From NCBI GenBank assembly GCA_035440445.1, contig DAORMJ010000001.1, forward strand, positions 62,001 to 126,000: a stretch of DNA of 64,000 nt. Direction: 5' to 3'. The notes beneath the pieces are model-generated. The model worked only from the letters and a program-made list of their open reading frames with translations. It made no database searches and was not told where the DNA came from. The stretch comes from Ga0077548 sp035440445 (lineage in GTDB: Bacteria; Pseudomonadota; Alphaproteobacteria; Rhizobiales; Xanthobacteraceae). Shown here in pieces: positions 44,780-52,542 of the stretch. The position numbers and the translations under genes were made by a program. The stretch's first letter is position 1. Each line of letters opens with the position of its first letter.

Positions 44780-45949
44780 TTGTCCGCAAATTTCGATGCC
44801 ATCGTGATCGGTCTCGGCGCCATGGGGTCGGCAGCGCTCTATCAGCTTGCCCGGCGCGGCCAGAAATCGCTTGGGCTCGATCGTCATGCACCGCCGCATC
44901 GCTTCGGCTCGACGCATGGCGAAACCCGCATCACGCGCGTTGCCTGCGGCGAGGGGCTTGAATACACGCCGCTCGCAATCCGCTCGAACGTGCTCTGGCG
45001 CGAAATCGAGCGAGAGACCGGCACCGATCTTTTCACGCAGAACGGCTTCGCCGCCATCGCAGGCAAGCAGCGCGCGGCGAAAGCAGGCAACGCGGAATTT
45101 CTGGAAGTGACGATTGCGGCGGCGAAGGCCGCGGGCATCGAATACGAAGTCTTGCCGGGGAAGGAATTTCGTGCCCGCGCGCCGGCCTTTCATGTGCAGG
45201 ACGAGGACGAAGTTTATTTCGATCGCGTCGGCGGTTTTCTCCGGCCGGAAGCCTGCGTGAGCGCGCAACTTGCGCTTGCCGCAAAATACGGTGCCGAGAT
45301 CCACACGAACGAAACCGCTTTGTCGTTCGAAGACAAGGGCGATGGCGTCGTCGTCCGTACCGGGGCGGGGAGTTATACCGCGCGGACGCTGATCGTCAGC
45401 GCCGGGCCGTGGCTACGCGAGTTGATCGATCCTGCACTCATGCCCGGGTTGAAGGTGACGCGGCAGATCGTGTGCTGGTTCCGCGTGAAAGACAGCGCGC
45501 GCTTTGCCGACTTTCAGCCGGAACGCTTTCCGGTCTTCGTCTGGCAGGTTCCCGCGGCGCAGATTTCTTACGGCTTTCCCGCGCTCGGAACGCCGGACGA
45601 GGGCGTGAAAATTTCCACCGAGCAATATGATCTGGCCGTCACGCCCCAAAGCGTCGACCGCATGGTCTCGCCGGCTGAGACCGCCGCGCTCTATGAAGAG
45701 TATGTGGAGCCTTATTTTCCGGGGCTTGAGGGGACCTGTGTCCGCTCGGATGTCTGCCTCTATTCGAGCGTGCCCGACAGCCGCTTCGTGATCGACCGGC
45801 ATCCGGAGCATCGCAATGTGCTCGTGGCCTCGCCCTGTTCGGGCCACGGCTTCAAGCACTCGGCAGCCATCGGCGAGGCGCTGGCCGCCATGGCCTGCGG
45901 CGAGCCGCATCTCGACCTCGGCGCCTTCCGGTTTTCCGCCACCACGTAG
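44780..45949 (+). CDS. solA: N-methyl-amino-acid oxidase (SolA/monomeric sarcosine oxidase family)
   Basis: A 389-residue FAD oxidase. The FAD motif IGLGAMGSAALYQLARRG is at about residues 10-27, followed by FGSTHGETRITR, and CLYSSVPDSRF near 322 holds the Cys that binds FAD covalently in this family. It oxidises N-methyl amines such as N-methyltryptophan or sarcosine to aldehyde and H2O2. The start is TTG 44780 with AAGG 6 bases upstream; the FAD motif requires a start here and no ATG is available. Substrate among N-methyl amino acids is open. Confidence 0.82.
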   Translation: MSANFDAIVIGLGAMGSAALYQLARRGQKSLGLDRHAPPHRFGSTHGETRITRVACGEGLEYTPLAIRSNVLWREIERETGTDLFTQNGFAAIAGKQRAAKAGNAEFLEVTIAAAKAAGIEYEVLPGKEFRARAPAFHVQDEDEVYFDRVGGFLRPEACVSAQLALAAKYGAEIHTNETALSFEDKGDGVVVRTGAGSYTARTLIVSAGPWLRELIDPALMPGLKVTRQIVCWFRVKDSARFADFQPERFPVFVWQVPAAQISYGFPALGTPDEGVKISTEQYDLAVTPQSVDRMVSPAETAALYEEYVEPYFPGLEGTCVRSDVCLYSSVPDSRFVIDRHPEHRNVLVASPCSGHGFKHSAAIGEALAAMACGEPHLDLGAFRFSATT

Positions 45950-45983
45950 AAGTTCTGGGCACAGCCGCGCGGTTTCGCCCTGT

Positions 45984-45998
45984 GGATTGTCACAATCC
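45984..45998. promoter_or_regulatory. Perfect 15-base palindrome before the phosphate genes
   Basis: GGATTGTCACAATCC (7-base arms, one central base) lies 31 bases before the DUF47 gene, in the 80-base gap after solA. It may be an operator or a small hairpin. It does not look like a PhoB box. Confidence 0.35.
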
Positions 45999-46029
45999 GG
46001 TAAACTGCACGGCACCGATTCTCCACAAG

Positions 46030-46686
46030 ATGAGTAAGCCGATGTTGAGCTGGTTTCAGGCCCTGATGCCCAAGGAAGAACGCTTTTTCGAGTTCTTCTC
46101 GCAGCACGCCGAGTTGGTGGTCGCAGGCGCTGAAGCCCTCGAAGGCCTCTTCATGGGCGGGGAAAAGGTCGAGCACTTCTGCAAGGTGATCTACGACCGC
46201 GAGGCCGAGGCGGACGAAGTGACCCGTCAGGTGCTGACGGCGGTGCGCCGGACCTTCATCACGCCCTTCGATCGCACCGATATTCAGGATCTGACGACGT
46301 CGATGGACGATTCGATCGACCAGATGAACAAGACCGCGAAGCTGATCGCGCTTTACGAGGTGAAGAGTTTCGACCCGCAGATGCAGCAGATGGCGGCCCT
46401 CGCGCCGATCGCGGCGAAACTGATCCGCGACGCCATGCCCTTGCTGTCCTCGATCGGCAAGAACAGTTCCGCCTTGCACCGGCTCACCGAACGCATCATC
46501 GAGATCGAGGAAAAGTCGGACCAGTTGCACGACGCCGGACGCAAGTCGCTGTTTCTCGCGCACCGCAATGGCAACGCCATGGACTTCATCATCGGCGGCG
46601 AGATTTACGATCATCTCGAGAAGGTAATGGACCGCTTCGAAGACGTCGCCAACGAGATCAGCGCTCTCGTCACCGATCATTTGTAA
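46030..46686 (+). CDS. PhoU-like DUF47 phosphate transport regulator
   Basis: A 218-residue all-helical DUF47 protein. LMPKEERFFEFFSQHAELV at the N-terminus and the DREAEADEVTRQVL segment are typical. DUF47 proteins are encoded next to Pit transporters and are thought to modulate them, as PhoU does for Pst. ATG 46030 gives the usual length; ATG 46042 is possible. It ends 15 bases before pit. Confidence 0.9.
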   Translation: MSKPMLSWFQALMPKEERFFEFFSQHAELVVAGAEALEGLFMGGEKVEHFCKVIYDREAEADEVTRQVLTAVRRTFITPFDRTDIQDLTTSMDDSIDQMNKTAKLIALYEVKSFDPQMQQMAALAPIAAKLIRDAMPLLSSIGKNSSALHRLTERIIEIEEKSDQLHDAGRKSLFLAHRNGNAMDFIIGGEIYDHLEKVMDRFEDVANEISALVTDHL

Positions 46687-46701
46687 GGAACGCGTTGCGT
46701 C

Positions 46702-47703
46702 ATGGACATTACGATCAGTTTGCATGTCCTGATCGCGTTGATCGCGATTGCGCTGCTGTTCGATTTTCTGAACGGGCTGCACGATGCCGCCAATTCCATC
46801 GCCACTATCGTTTCGACCCGCGTGTTGCGGCCGAAATATGCGGTGATGTGGGCGGCCTTCTTCAATTTCATCGCCTTCCTGTTTTTCGGCCTGCATGTCG
46901 CTAATACCGTAGGCACCGGCATCGTCTCCGCCGGCATTGTCGATGCGCGCGTGATTTTCGGCGCGCTGATGGGCGCGATCACCTGGAACGTCGTGACCTG
47001 GTGGGCGGGAATTCCGTCGAGCAGTTCGCATGCGTTGATCGGCGGCTTGCTGGGCGCTGCCATCACCAAGGCCGGCAGTGCCGCCATCGTCTGGTACGGG
47101 CTGATCAAGACCGCTGCCGCGATCGTGCTTTCTCCCATGACCGGTTTTTTTCTGGCGCTGATGCTGGTGCTCCTGGTGTCTTGGCTTTTCGTGCGGGCGA
47201 CGCCGCGCGCGGTGGACAGCACTTTCCGCACCGTGCAGTTCATCTCCGCCTCGCTTTATTCGTTGGGCCATGGCGGCAACGACGCGCAGAAGACCATGGG
47301 CATCATCGCGGTTCTGCTGTTTGCCTCCGGTCATCTCGGCAGCGAGTTTTACGTGCCGTTCTGGGTTGTCATCACCTGCCAGTTCTTCATGGGCCTCGGC
47401 ACGCTGATGGGCGGCTGGCGCATCGTGCACACCATGGGTTCGAAGATCACGCGGCTGACGCCGATGCAGGGAAGCTGTGCCGAAACCGGAGGCGCGATCA
47501 CGCTCTTTGCCGCGACTTATCTCGGGATTCCGGTATCGACGACGCACACGATCACGGGCGCGATTGTTGGCGTGGGTGCGGCGCGTAAAGTGTCCGCGGT
47601 GCGCTGGAACGTCGCCAGCAACATCGTGGTCGCATGGATCATCACGCTTCCGGCGGCCGCGATCATCGCGTCGCTGTTTTATCTCGTCAGTGGGCTGTTC
47701 TGA
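46702..47703 (+). CDS. pit: Low-affinity inorganic phosphate transporter PiT family
   Basis: A 333-residue inner-membrane transporter with about ten helices. The two inverted PD001131-type signatures are visible: FDFLNGLHDAANSIATIV near residue 20 and GHGGNDAQKTMGII near 193. It brings in metal-phosphate with protons. Paired with the DUF47 gene upstream. The NUDIX gene starts within its stop codon. Confidence 0.93.
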   Translation: MDITISLHVLIALIAIALLFDFLNGLHDAANSIATIVSTRVLRPKYAVMWAAFFNFIAFLFFGLHVANTVGTGIVSAGIVDARVIFGALMGAITWNVVTWWAGIPSSSSHALIGGLLGAAITKAGSAAIVWYGLIKTAAAIVLSPMTGFFLALMLVLLVSWLFVRATPRAVDSTFRTVQFISASLYSLGHGGNDAQKTMGIIAVLLFASGHLGSEFYVPFWVVITCQFFMGLGTLMGGWRIVHTMGSKITRLTPMQGSCAETGGAITLFAATYLGIPVSTTHTITGAIVGVGAARKVSAVRWNVASNIVVAWIITLPAAAIIASLFYLVSGLF

Positions 47704-48155
47704 TGGGAGCAAAGTCTGGCGATAGACAATATGCAGCGCTCCCATACCGCACGAGCAAAAAGCGCGGGCTCGAGGTCATGCTCGTGACCTCGCGTGAAAC
47801 GCGCCGCTGGATCATTCCGAAAGGCTGGCCGATTGCCGGCGTCGAGCCGCACGACCTCGCGGCACTGGAAGCGATGGAGGAGGCGGGACTGCTCGGCAAG
47901 GTCTGCGACAAGCCGATCGGCACTTATCACTACGACAAGAAACGCGGCGACGGCTCCATCGTCAACTGCACCGTCGATACGTTTCCGCTCGAAGTCGAAG
48001 AGCAGATGCCGATCTGGCCCGAGCAGAAGCAGCGCAAAACCCAATGGTTTGCGCCGGAGGAGGCGGCCATGCAGGTGCAGGAGCCGGAACTGCGCGAGCT
48101 CATCAGGAATCTCGCGGACAATCTCGCCAAGAAACTCCATAAGAAACTCCGTTGA
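47703..48155 (+). CDS. NUDIX hydrolase
   Basis: A 150-residue NUDIX protein. The box runs from GWPIAGVEPHDLAALEAMEEAG around residue 40-61 and keeps the metal-binding EE pair, though with Leu-Glu-Ala in place of the usual RE. Length and the RRWIIPKGWP segment recall diadenosine/diphosphoinositol polyphosphate hydrolases. It starts inside the pit stop (TGATG) and overlaps the next gene by 4 bases. Confidence 0.85.
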   Translation: MGAKSGDRQYAALPYRTSKKRGLEVMLVTSRETRRWIIPKGWPIAGVEPHDLAALEAMEEAGLLGKVCDKPIGTYHYDKKRGDGSIVNCTVDTFPLEVEEQMPIWPEQKQRKTQWFAPEEAAMQVQEPELRELIRNLADNLAKKLHKKLR

Positions 48156-48442
48156 AGCGAAAACACGAGCGCGAGCTTTGTTTCGTCTATCTGCTCGGCT
48201 GCTCCGACGGCCATGGCCTGCGCACCTATGTCGGCTGGACCAACAACATCGCAAAGCGCGTCGCGCGTCATAACGGCGGCAAGGGCGCGCGCTCCACGCG
48301 CGGGCGCGCGTGGCAACTGCTTTACGTCGAGTATTTCGAGAGCCGCGTAGACGCGATGCGGCGCGAGTTTTATCTCAAGCGGGACCGAAACCTGCGCAGG
48401 AAACTGAGCGCCGGGATTTCTCTTTCGAGCCCGGTGGCGTAA
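48152..48442 (+). CDS. GIY-YIG nuclease family protein (YhbQ-like)
   Basis: A 96-residue small GIY-YIG protein. CFVYLLGCSDG and RTYVGWTNNIAKRVARHNGGKGARSTRGR hold the motif (Tyr-Val-Gly, Arg, and a later Glu in EYFESR). Function of these stand-alone proteins is not well known; DNA repair roles are suspected. The start is TTG 48152, overlapping the NUDIX stop by 4 bases. Confidence 0.85.
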   Translation: MKRKHERELCFVYLLGCSDGHGLRTYVGWTNNIAKRVARHNGGKGARSTRGRAWQLLYVEYFESRVDAMRREFYLKRDRNLRRKLSAGISLSSPVA

Positions 48443-48451
48443 AGCCGGATC

Positions 48452-49690
48452 ATGAAAGATAACGAGGCAAAACAGGTCGCGGTGGTCGGTGCCGGCCCGG
48501 CCGGGCTGATGGCTGCGGAAGAGATCGTCAAAGCCGGTCACCGCGTCACGGTTTATGACCGGATGCCGAGTGCGGGCCGCAAGTTTCTGCTTGCGGGCCG
48601 CGGCGGACTGAATCTCACGCATGGCGAACCGCTTGAAGCGTTTCTCGGGCGCTATCGCGAGCGCGCGGAGACGCTGCGCCCGCTGGTCGAGGCATTCACG
48701 CCATCGCAGCTACGCGAATGGAGCGCGGCGCTCGGCCAGAAGACTTTCGAAGGCTCGAGCGGACGCATCTTTCCTGAAGCCTTCAAGGCCTCGCCCTTGT
48801 TGCGCGCGTGGCTGCGGCGATTGAACGAGAATGGTGTCGGCTTTGCCTTTCGTCATCGCTGGCTCGGCTGGGATGAGGAGGGCTCGCTTCGTTTCGATAC
48901 GCCGGACGGTATCGTCGCGATCAAATCCGATGCCGCGGTTCTCGCACTCGGAGGGGGAAGCTGGCCGCGCATGGGGTCCGACGGCGGTTGGGTGCAAACG
49001 CTCCGCGCGAAAGGCATCGCGCTCATACCGTTGCAGTCCGCCAATAGCGGATTTCAGGTCACGTGGTCCGAAGGCTTTCGTGAGCGTTTCGCCGGCGCAC
49101 CGCTGAAGCGCATTGCACTTTCCATCGGCGGCGAAAGCGTCCGGGGCGAAGCCGTGATTGCGAGCTATGGAATAGAAGGCGGCGCGGTCTATGCCTTGTC
49201 GTCGGCGTTGCGTCGCGAACTGCTTGCCAAAGGCAGCGCCGAACTTCTCGTCAATCTGCGTCCCGATCTTGCCGCCGAAGGATTGTCCGGGCAGCTCGAA
49301 GCACCGCGCGGCAAGCAGTCGTTCTCGAATTTTCTGCGTAAGGCCGCCGGCCTGCCGCCGGTTTCGATTGCGCTGTTGCAGGAATGGGCGGCGGCGCGCT
49401 GCACCAAACTTTCCACGCTCGCCCCGGCGGAACTGGCGGCGTTAATTCAGCGTCTGCCGCTCATGCTTTCCGGCATCGCCCCGATCGAGACTGCGATCTC
49501 GAGCGCCGGTGGCATTCCGTTCGAAGAACTCGATCCACGGCTTATGCTGCGGAAGGTGCCCGGAGTCTTTGCCGCCGGAGAAATGCTGGACTGGGAAGCG
49601 CCGACCGGCGGCTATCTTTTGCAGGCGGCGTTTGCCACCGGGCACGCGGCAGGCAGGGGCGTCGCGGATTGGCTCGCGACCGGTGTATAA
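48452..49690 (+). CDS. HI0933/BaiN-type flavoprotein (TIGR03862 group)
   Basis: A 412-residue NAD(P)/FAD-dependent oxidoreductase of the HI0933 (BaiN/RdsA) family. FAD motif VVGAGPAGLMAAEEI lies at residues 11-25, RKFLLAGRGGLNLTHGEP near 48, and the C-terminal GVFAAGEMLDWEAPTGGYLLQAAFATGHAAG is the family signature. Reaction not settled for most members. Six bases separate it from the ModE-like gene. Confidence 0.87.
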   Translation: MKDNEAKQVAVVGAGPAGLMAAEEIVKAGHRVTVYDRMPSAGRKFLLAGRGGLNLTHGEPLEAFLGRYRERAETLRPLVEAFTPSQLREWSAALGQKTFEGSSGRIFPEAFKASPLLRAWLRRLNENGVGFAFRHRWLGWDEEGSLRFDTPDGIVAIKSDAAVLALGGGSWPRMGSDGGWVQTLRAKGIALIPLQSANSGFQVTWSEGFRERFAGAPLKRIALSIGGESVRGEAVIASYGIEGGAVYALSSALRRELLAKGSAELLVNLRPDLAAEGLSGQLEAPRGKQSFSNFLRKAAGLPPVSIALLQEWAAARCTKLSTLAPAELAALIQRLPLMLSGIAPIETAISSAGGIPFEELDPRLMLRKVPGVFAAGEMLDWEAPTGGYLLQAAFATGHAAGRGVADWLATGV

Positions 49691-49696
49691 GGAAGC

Positions 49697-50086
49697 ATGA
49701 GCGAAAAAGGGAAAAAGGCCAGCCGGCCGATCTTCATCCGCTTCGATCTGGAATCCGGTCCGCGCATCGGGCCGGGGAAGATCGCGCTTCTTGAAGCGAT
49801 TGCGGCGACCGGTTCGATCTCGGCTGCCGCGCGCCAGATGGGCATGTCCTATCGCAAAGCCTGGCTTTTGATCGACGCCTTCAACAACACCTTCAGCGAA
49901 CCGGTGATCTCGACTGAGACCGGCGGCGACCATGGCGGCGGTGCCCGGCTTACCAAGACCGGCGAAGAGGTCTTGCGGCTGTTTCGCGATATGGAATTGA
50001 AAGCGATCATCGCGACCGAGCCGTCGCGCCGTGCTTTCGAGAAGCTCGTGAAGCTGCCGCCATCACGGGCGGCGCAAAAGAAGTAA
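49697..50086 (+). CDS. modE: ModE-like winged-helix molybdate regulator without molybdate-binding domain
   Basis: A 129-residue protein that equals the N-terminal DNA-binding domain of ModE. The LysR-type helix-turn-helix lies around residues 28-70 (IALLEAIAATGSISAAARQMGMSYRKAW), followed by the wing GARLTKTGEEVL. The TOBE/Mop domains that bind molybdate in E. coli ModE are missing, so molybdate sensing would need another partner or site. The convergent TonB-dependent receptor has two ModE-type boxes upstream, which makes it a likely target. Confidence 0.8.
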   Translation: MSEKGKKASRPIFIRFDLESGPRIGPGKIALLEAIAATGSISAAARQMGMSYRKAWLLIDAFNNTFSEPVISTETGGDHGGGARLTKTGEEVLRLFRDMELKAIIATEPSRRAFEKLVKLPPSRAAQKK

Positions 50087-50113
50087 ATCTCTCACGCCGC
50101 CCACTGGCTGGGG

Positions 50114-52198
50114 CTAGAACGTCGCCCTGGCTTTCGCGAACACAGTCCGGCCCGGCTCCGGCAGGCCGTCGGCAAGTTCGTAGTTCTTGTCAAGCAGGTT
50201 ACGCACGCCCGCGGTCAGTTCGAGGTTCTTCGTGACCTTGTAGCGCGCGGTCAGGTTCACCAGCGTGTAAGCACCGGTCAGGCCGTAAACGCCGACGCCG
50301 GGCGGCAGGATCGGAGCCGGCTGTAGCGTGACATCGGTCCAGCGGGCGCTTGCGAGTTCGACGCTCGGAATGATCTCGAGTTTTTCCGTGGGCGTGTAGG
50401 ACAGATAGAGATAAGCCTTGTGTTGCGGCACGCCGGTCGGCCGGAACGCGGTGTTGACTACGTCTGTAATCTCGCGGCGGATGAAGGTGTAGTTCGCGCC
50501 CGCCGTGAGCTGCGAATGCAGCCGGGTCGTGCCGGAGATTTCGAAGCCGTAGAAATGGCCGTTGCCGACGTTCTGGAACTGCGTCGTGACCGGCACGACG
50601 GTCACCGTCTGAATGAAGTCGGTCACGTCGCTATAGAACACCGCCGTTTCGATCCGCGTGTCCGGGTTCACGCGATATTTCCAGCCAAGTTCGTAGTTGA
50701 TCGAACGCTCCGGCCCGAGGTCGGGGTTCGGCAGCGCCGTGCCGAAGCGGGTGCTGAAACGTTCGAACAGGGTCGGGAAGCGCGAGCGCGAGGAAACGCT
50801 GGCGTGGAACTGGCCGACCGGCGAGTAGCGCCAGACCAGCATTGACTGCCAGTTGAAGGCGTTGCTGCCGCCGAGCGGGTAATTGGTGATGACGCCGCCG
50901 CTGAACTCTTCGGCGAGCAAGAGCTTGTTTTCGTCGTAGCTGATGCCCGCGATCCAGTCGATGTCCTGCGTGACGCGGTAGGTGTTCTCCGCGGCGATCG
51001 ACCAGGTACGCTCCTTCTGCGTCTGCGTCGGTTCGATGTTGCGAAACGCGGGGTTCGTCGGACGGTTGTCGTTGTATTCCTTGTGCGTATCCTGGCGGTA
51101 ATGGAACGCGGCTTTCAAAAGGTTACGCGGCGTGATCTGCGTGCCCGCCTCGATGCTCGCGCCATAGGCGCTGTCGTTGTAATAGCTGTCGAAACGCCCG
51201 TTGTTGCTCTGGGTCGTATAATTGATGTTGTCGTAGGCCGACAGCAGGTTGTCGAACGTGTTGTAATAGAATTTGGTCTTCACATAGGACGCGTCGCCGA
51301 TCTTGGTGTTTGACAGAAAACTGAAGGTCGAGACGTCCCATTGCGGCCAGCGCCAGAAGCCGTTCGCAGGCACCGGCGGATTGGTCCGCACATGCAGCGG
51401 GCCGCCCTTGAAGCCTTCTTGCCGGATGTAGTTGAAGACATATTCGTCGGTGTCGTTCGGGGTGAAACCGAACTTGAGGTTCAGACGCCAGTCGCCGGAA
51501 TCAGAGTTGATGCGCCTGCCGCCATCTTCGAGGCTGGTAGGCGTCGGCTGATATTTCCGCGACAGCGTCCAGAAATCCTGATCGTTACTGGTGAAGCTCG
51601 CCTGCAGGTAATAGCGCTCCTGCAAGGTGCCGACGCGGCCGTAGGTCTGCCAGCCCTGGAAGCTGCCGCGATTGTCGATCGTGAACCCGGCAATCGCTTC
51701 CGCTTCGAAAGGCTTCACCGGCTTGCGGGTCACGAGGTTGATCCAGCCGCCGAGACCGCCGGGCCCGTTGAGAACCGAGGCATAGCCTTTCTCGACCTGA
51801 ATTTCGGAAAGGTCGGAAGTCGGGAAGCGATTGAAGTCGAGACGGTTGTCGGCAGGGAGATAGATGCGCACGCCATCGACAGTCAGCGGCACCTGCCAGC
51901 GGCCGAAGCCGCGCACGAAGATGTCGCGTTCATTGCGGCGGCCATTGCTGTCCATCGTCGCGCTGACGCCGGGGAGGTTGGCAAGTGCGGAGTCGAGCGT
52001 GGTCGCGTTCTGCACGTAGATCTGCTCGCTCGAAATCGACACGCCGGTCGGCGAGACGGTTCCGTTGGCGAGATTGTCATGCTGTCCCGAAGTCACGGTA
52101 ATCGTGCCGAGGTTGAAAACATCGCTTTGTGCTGCGGCGTGCTGCGTCATGGTCATGGCAGTCGTCGACAACAGAAAAGCAAGTACCGTTCTGCGCAT
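50114..52198 (-). CDS. TonB-dependent receptor under ModE-type boxes, putative molybdenum uptake
   Basis: A 694-residue outer-membrane receptor with signal peptide (residues 1-23, ending AAAQS), plug domain (about 40-160; IQVEKGYASVLNGPGGLGGWINLVTRKP) and a barrel ending VFAKARATF with a terminal Phe. Overall it resembles catecholate-type receptors. Two near-perfect ModE boxes lie upstream and a ModE-like gene converges on it with 27 bases between stops. The simplest reading is uptake of molybdate, tungstate or a metal-chelate when Mo is low. Ligand is inference; the receptor family is certain. Confidence 0.88.
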   Translation of the reverse strand: MRRTVLAFLLSTTAMTMTQHAAAQSDVFNLGTITVTSGQHDNLANGTVSPTGVSISSEQIYVQNATTLDSALANLPGVSATMDSNGRRNERDIFVRGFGRWQVPLTVDGVRIYLPADNRLDFNRFPTSDLSEIQVEKGYASVLNGPGGLGGWINLVTRKPVKPFEAEAIAGFTIDNRGSFQGWQTYGRVGTLQERYYLQASFTSNDQDFWTLSRKYQPTPTSLEDGGRRINSDSGDWRLNLKFGFTPNDTDEYVFNYIRQEGFKGGPLHVRTNPPVPANGFWRWPQWDVSTFSFLSNTKIGDASYVKTKFYYNTFDNLLSAYDNINYTTQSNNGRFDSYYNDSAYGASIEAGTQITPRNLLKAAFHYRQDTHKEYNDNRPTNPAFRNIEPTQTQKERTWSIAAENTYRVTQDIDWIAGISYDENKLLLAEEFSGGVITNYPLGGSNAFNWQSMLVWRYSPVGQFHASVSSRSRFPTLFERFSTRFGTALPNPDLGPERSINYELGWKYRVNPDTRIETAVFYSDVTDFIQTVTVVPVTTQFQNVGNGHFYGFEISGTTRLHSQLTAGANYTFIRREITDVVNTAFRPTGVPQHKAYLYLSYTPTEKLEIIPSVELASARWTDVTLQPAPILPPGVGVYGLTGAYTLVNLTARYKVTKNLELTAGVRNLLDKNYELADGLPEPGRTVFAKARATF

Positions 52199-52288
52199 TC
52201 ATAGCCCCCGATTGCAGGTATTCCTGCTTCTGAAATTTCGTGCGCGGGTTTTCCGCGTGCCGTCATCCAGCCCGAATGACCGCGTCTT

Positions 52289-52312
52289 CGTAATATAAAT
52301 ATGGATATAACG
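52289..52312. promoter_or_regulatory. ModE box 1
   Basis: CGTAATAT-N8-ATATAACG: arms match as an inverted repeat in 7 of 8 positions, extended by TT/AA outside. It matches the ModE operator form CGTTATAT-N-ATATAACG known from E. coli modABC. It lies 91-114 bases before the receptor start. Confidence 0.75.
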
Positions 52313-52476
52313 AATCCAACTCTATATGCCGGTGCTTCCCGCGCATTTGGTCGCAGCGTGGGGCGGCGAGAGAAGAACAAACGGAAATAGCCCGGAGTAG
52401 CTGCTGACGGCACGCGCCAAGCAGGACTCCGGGCAAGTGCTCGAACGGGAGGAAGCCGGTCCTCTGTCGAGTTATT

Positions 52477-52500
52477 CGTTATATAGTAAAAGATATAACG
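52477..52500. promoter_or_regulatory. ModE box 2
   Basis: CGTTATAT-AGTAAAAG-ATATAACG: perfect 8-base inverted arms with the same 8-base spacer as box 1. It lies 279-302 bases before the receptor start and 43 bases past the acyltransferase stop. The same spacing in both boxes argues against chance. Confidence 0.8.
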
Positions 52501-52542
52501 AGGCGCAAGGGGTTTCACAAAGCAGTTGCGCGGTCGGAAAAT

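Larger units (their letters stand above)
52199..52542. other. Control region upstream of the putative Mo-linked receptor
   Basis: A 344-base gap between the receptor start and the end of the acyltransferase gene, both on the minus strand. It holds the two ModE-type boxes listed separately. It is locally AT-rich around both boxes. No small ORF with a good ribosome site was seen. Confidence 0.6.

Noticed and set aside
44666..45304. Upstream extension of the fused dioxygenase/hydrolase to 733 residues
   Set aside because: It lies antisense to the SolA-like gene, has no VOC-family likeness, and ATG 44665 directly precedes the VOC domain.
45760..47745. 661-residue minus-strand open frame
   Set aside because: It is antisense to the DUF47 and pit genes, rich in Arg/His/Gly as expected of a shadow frame, and has no recognisable domain.
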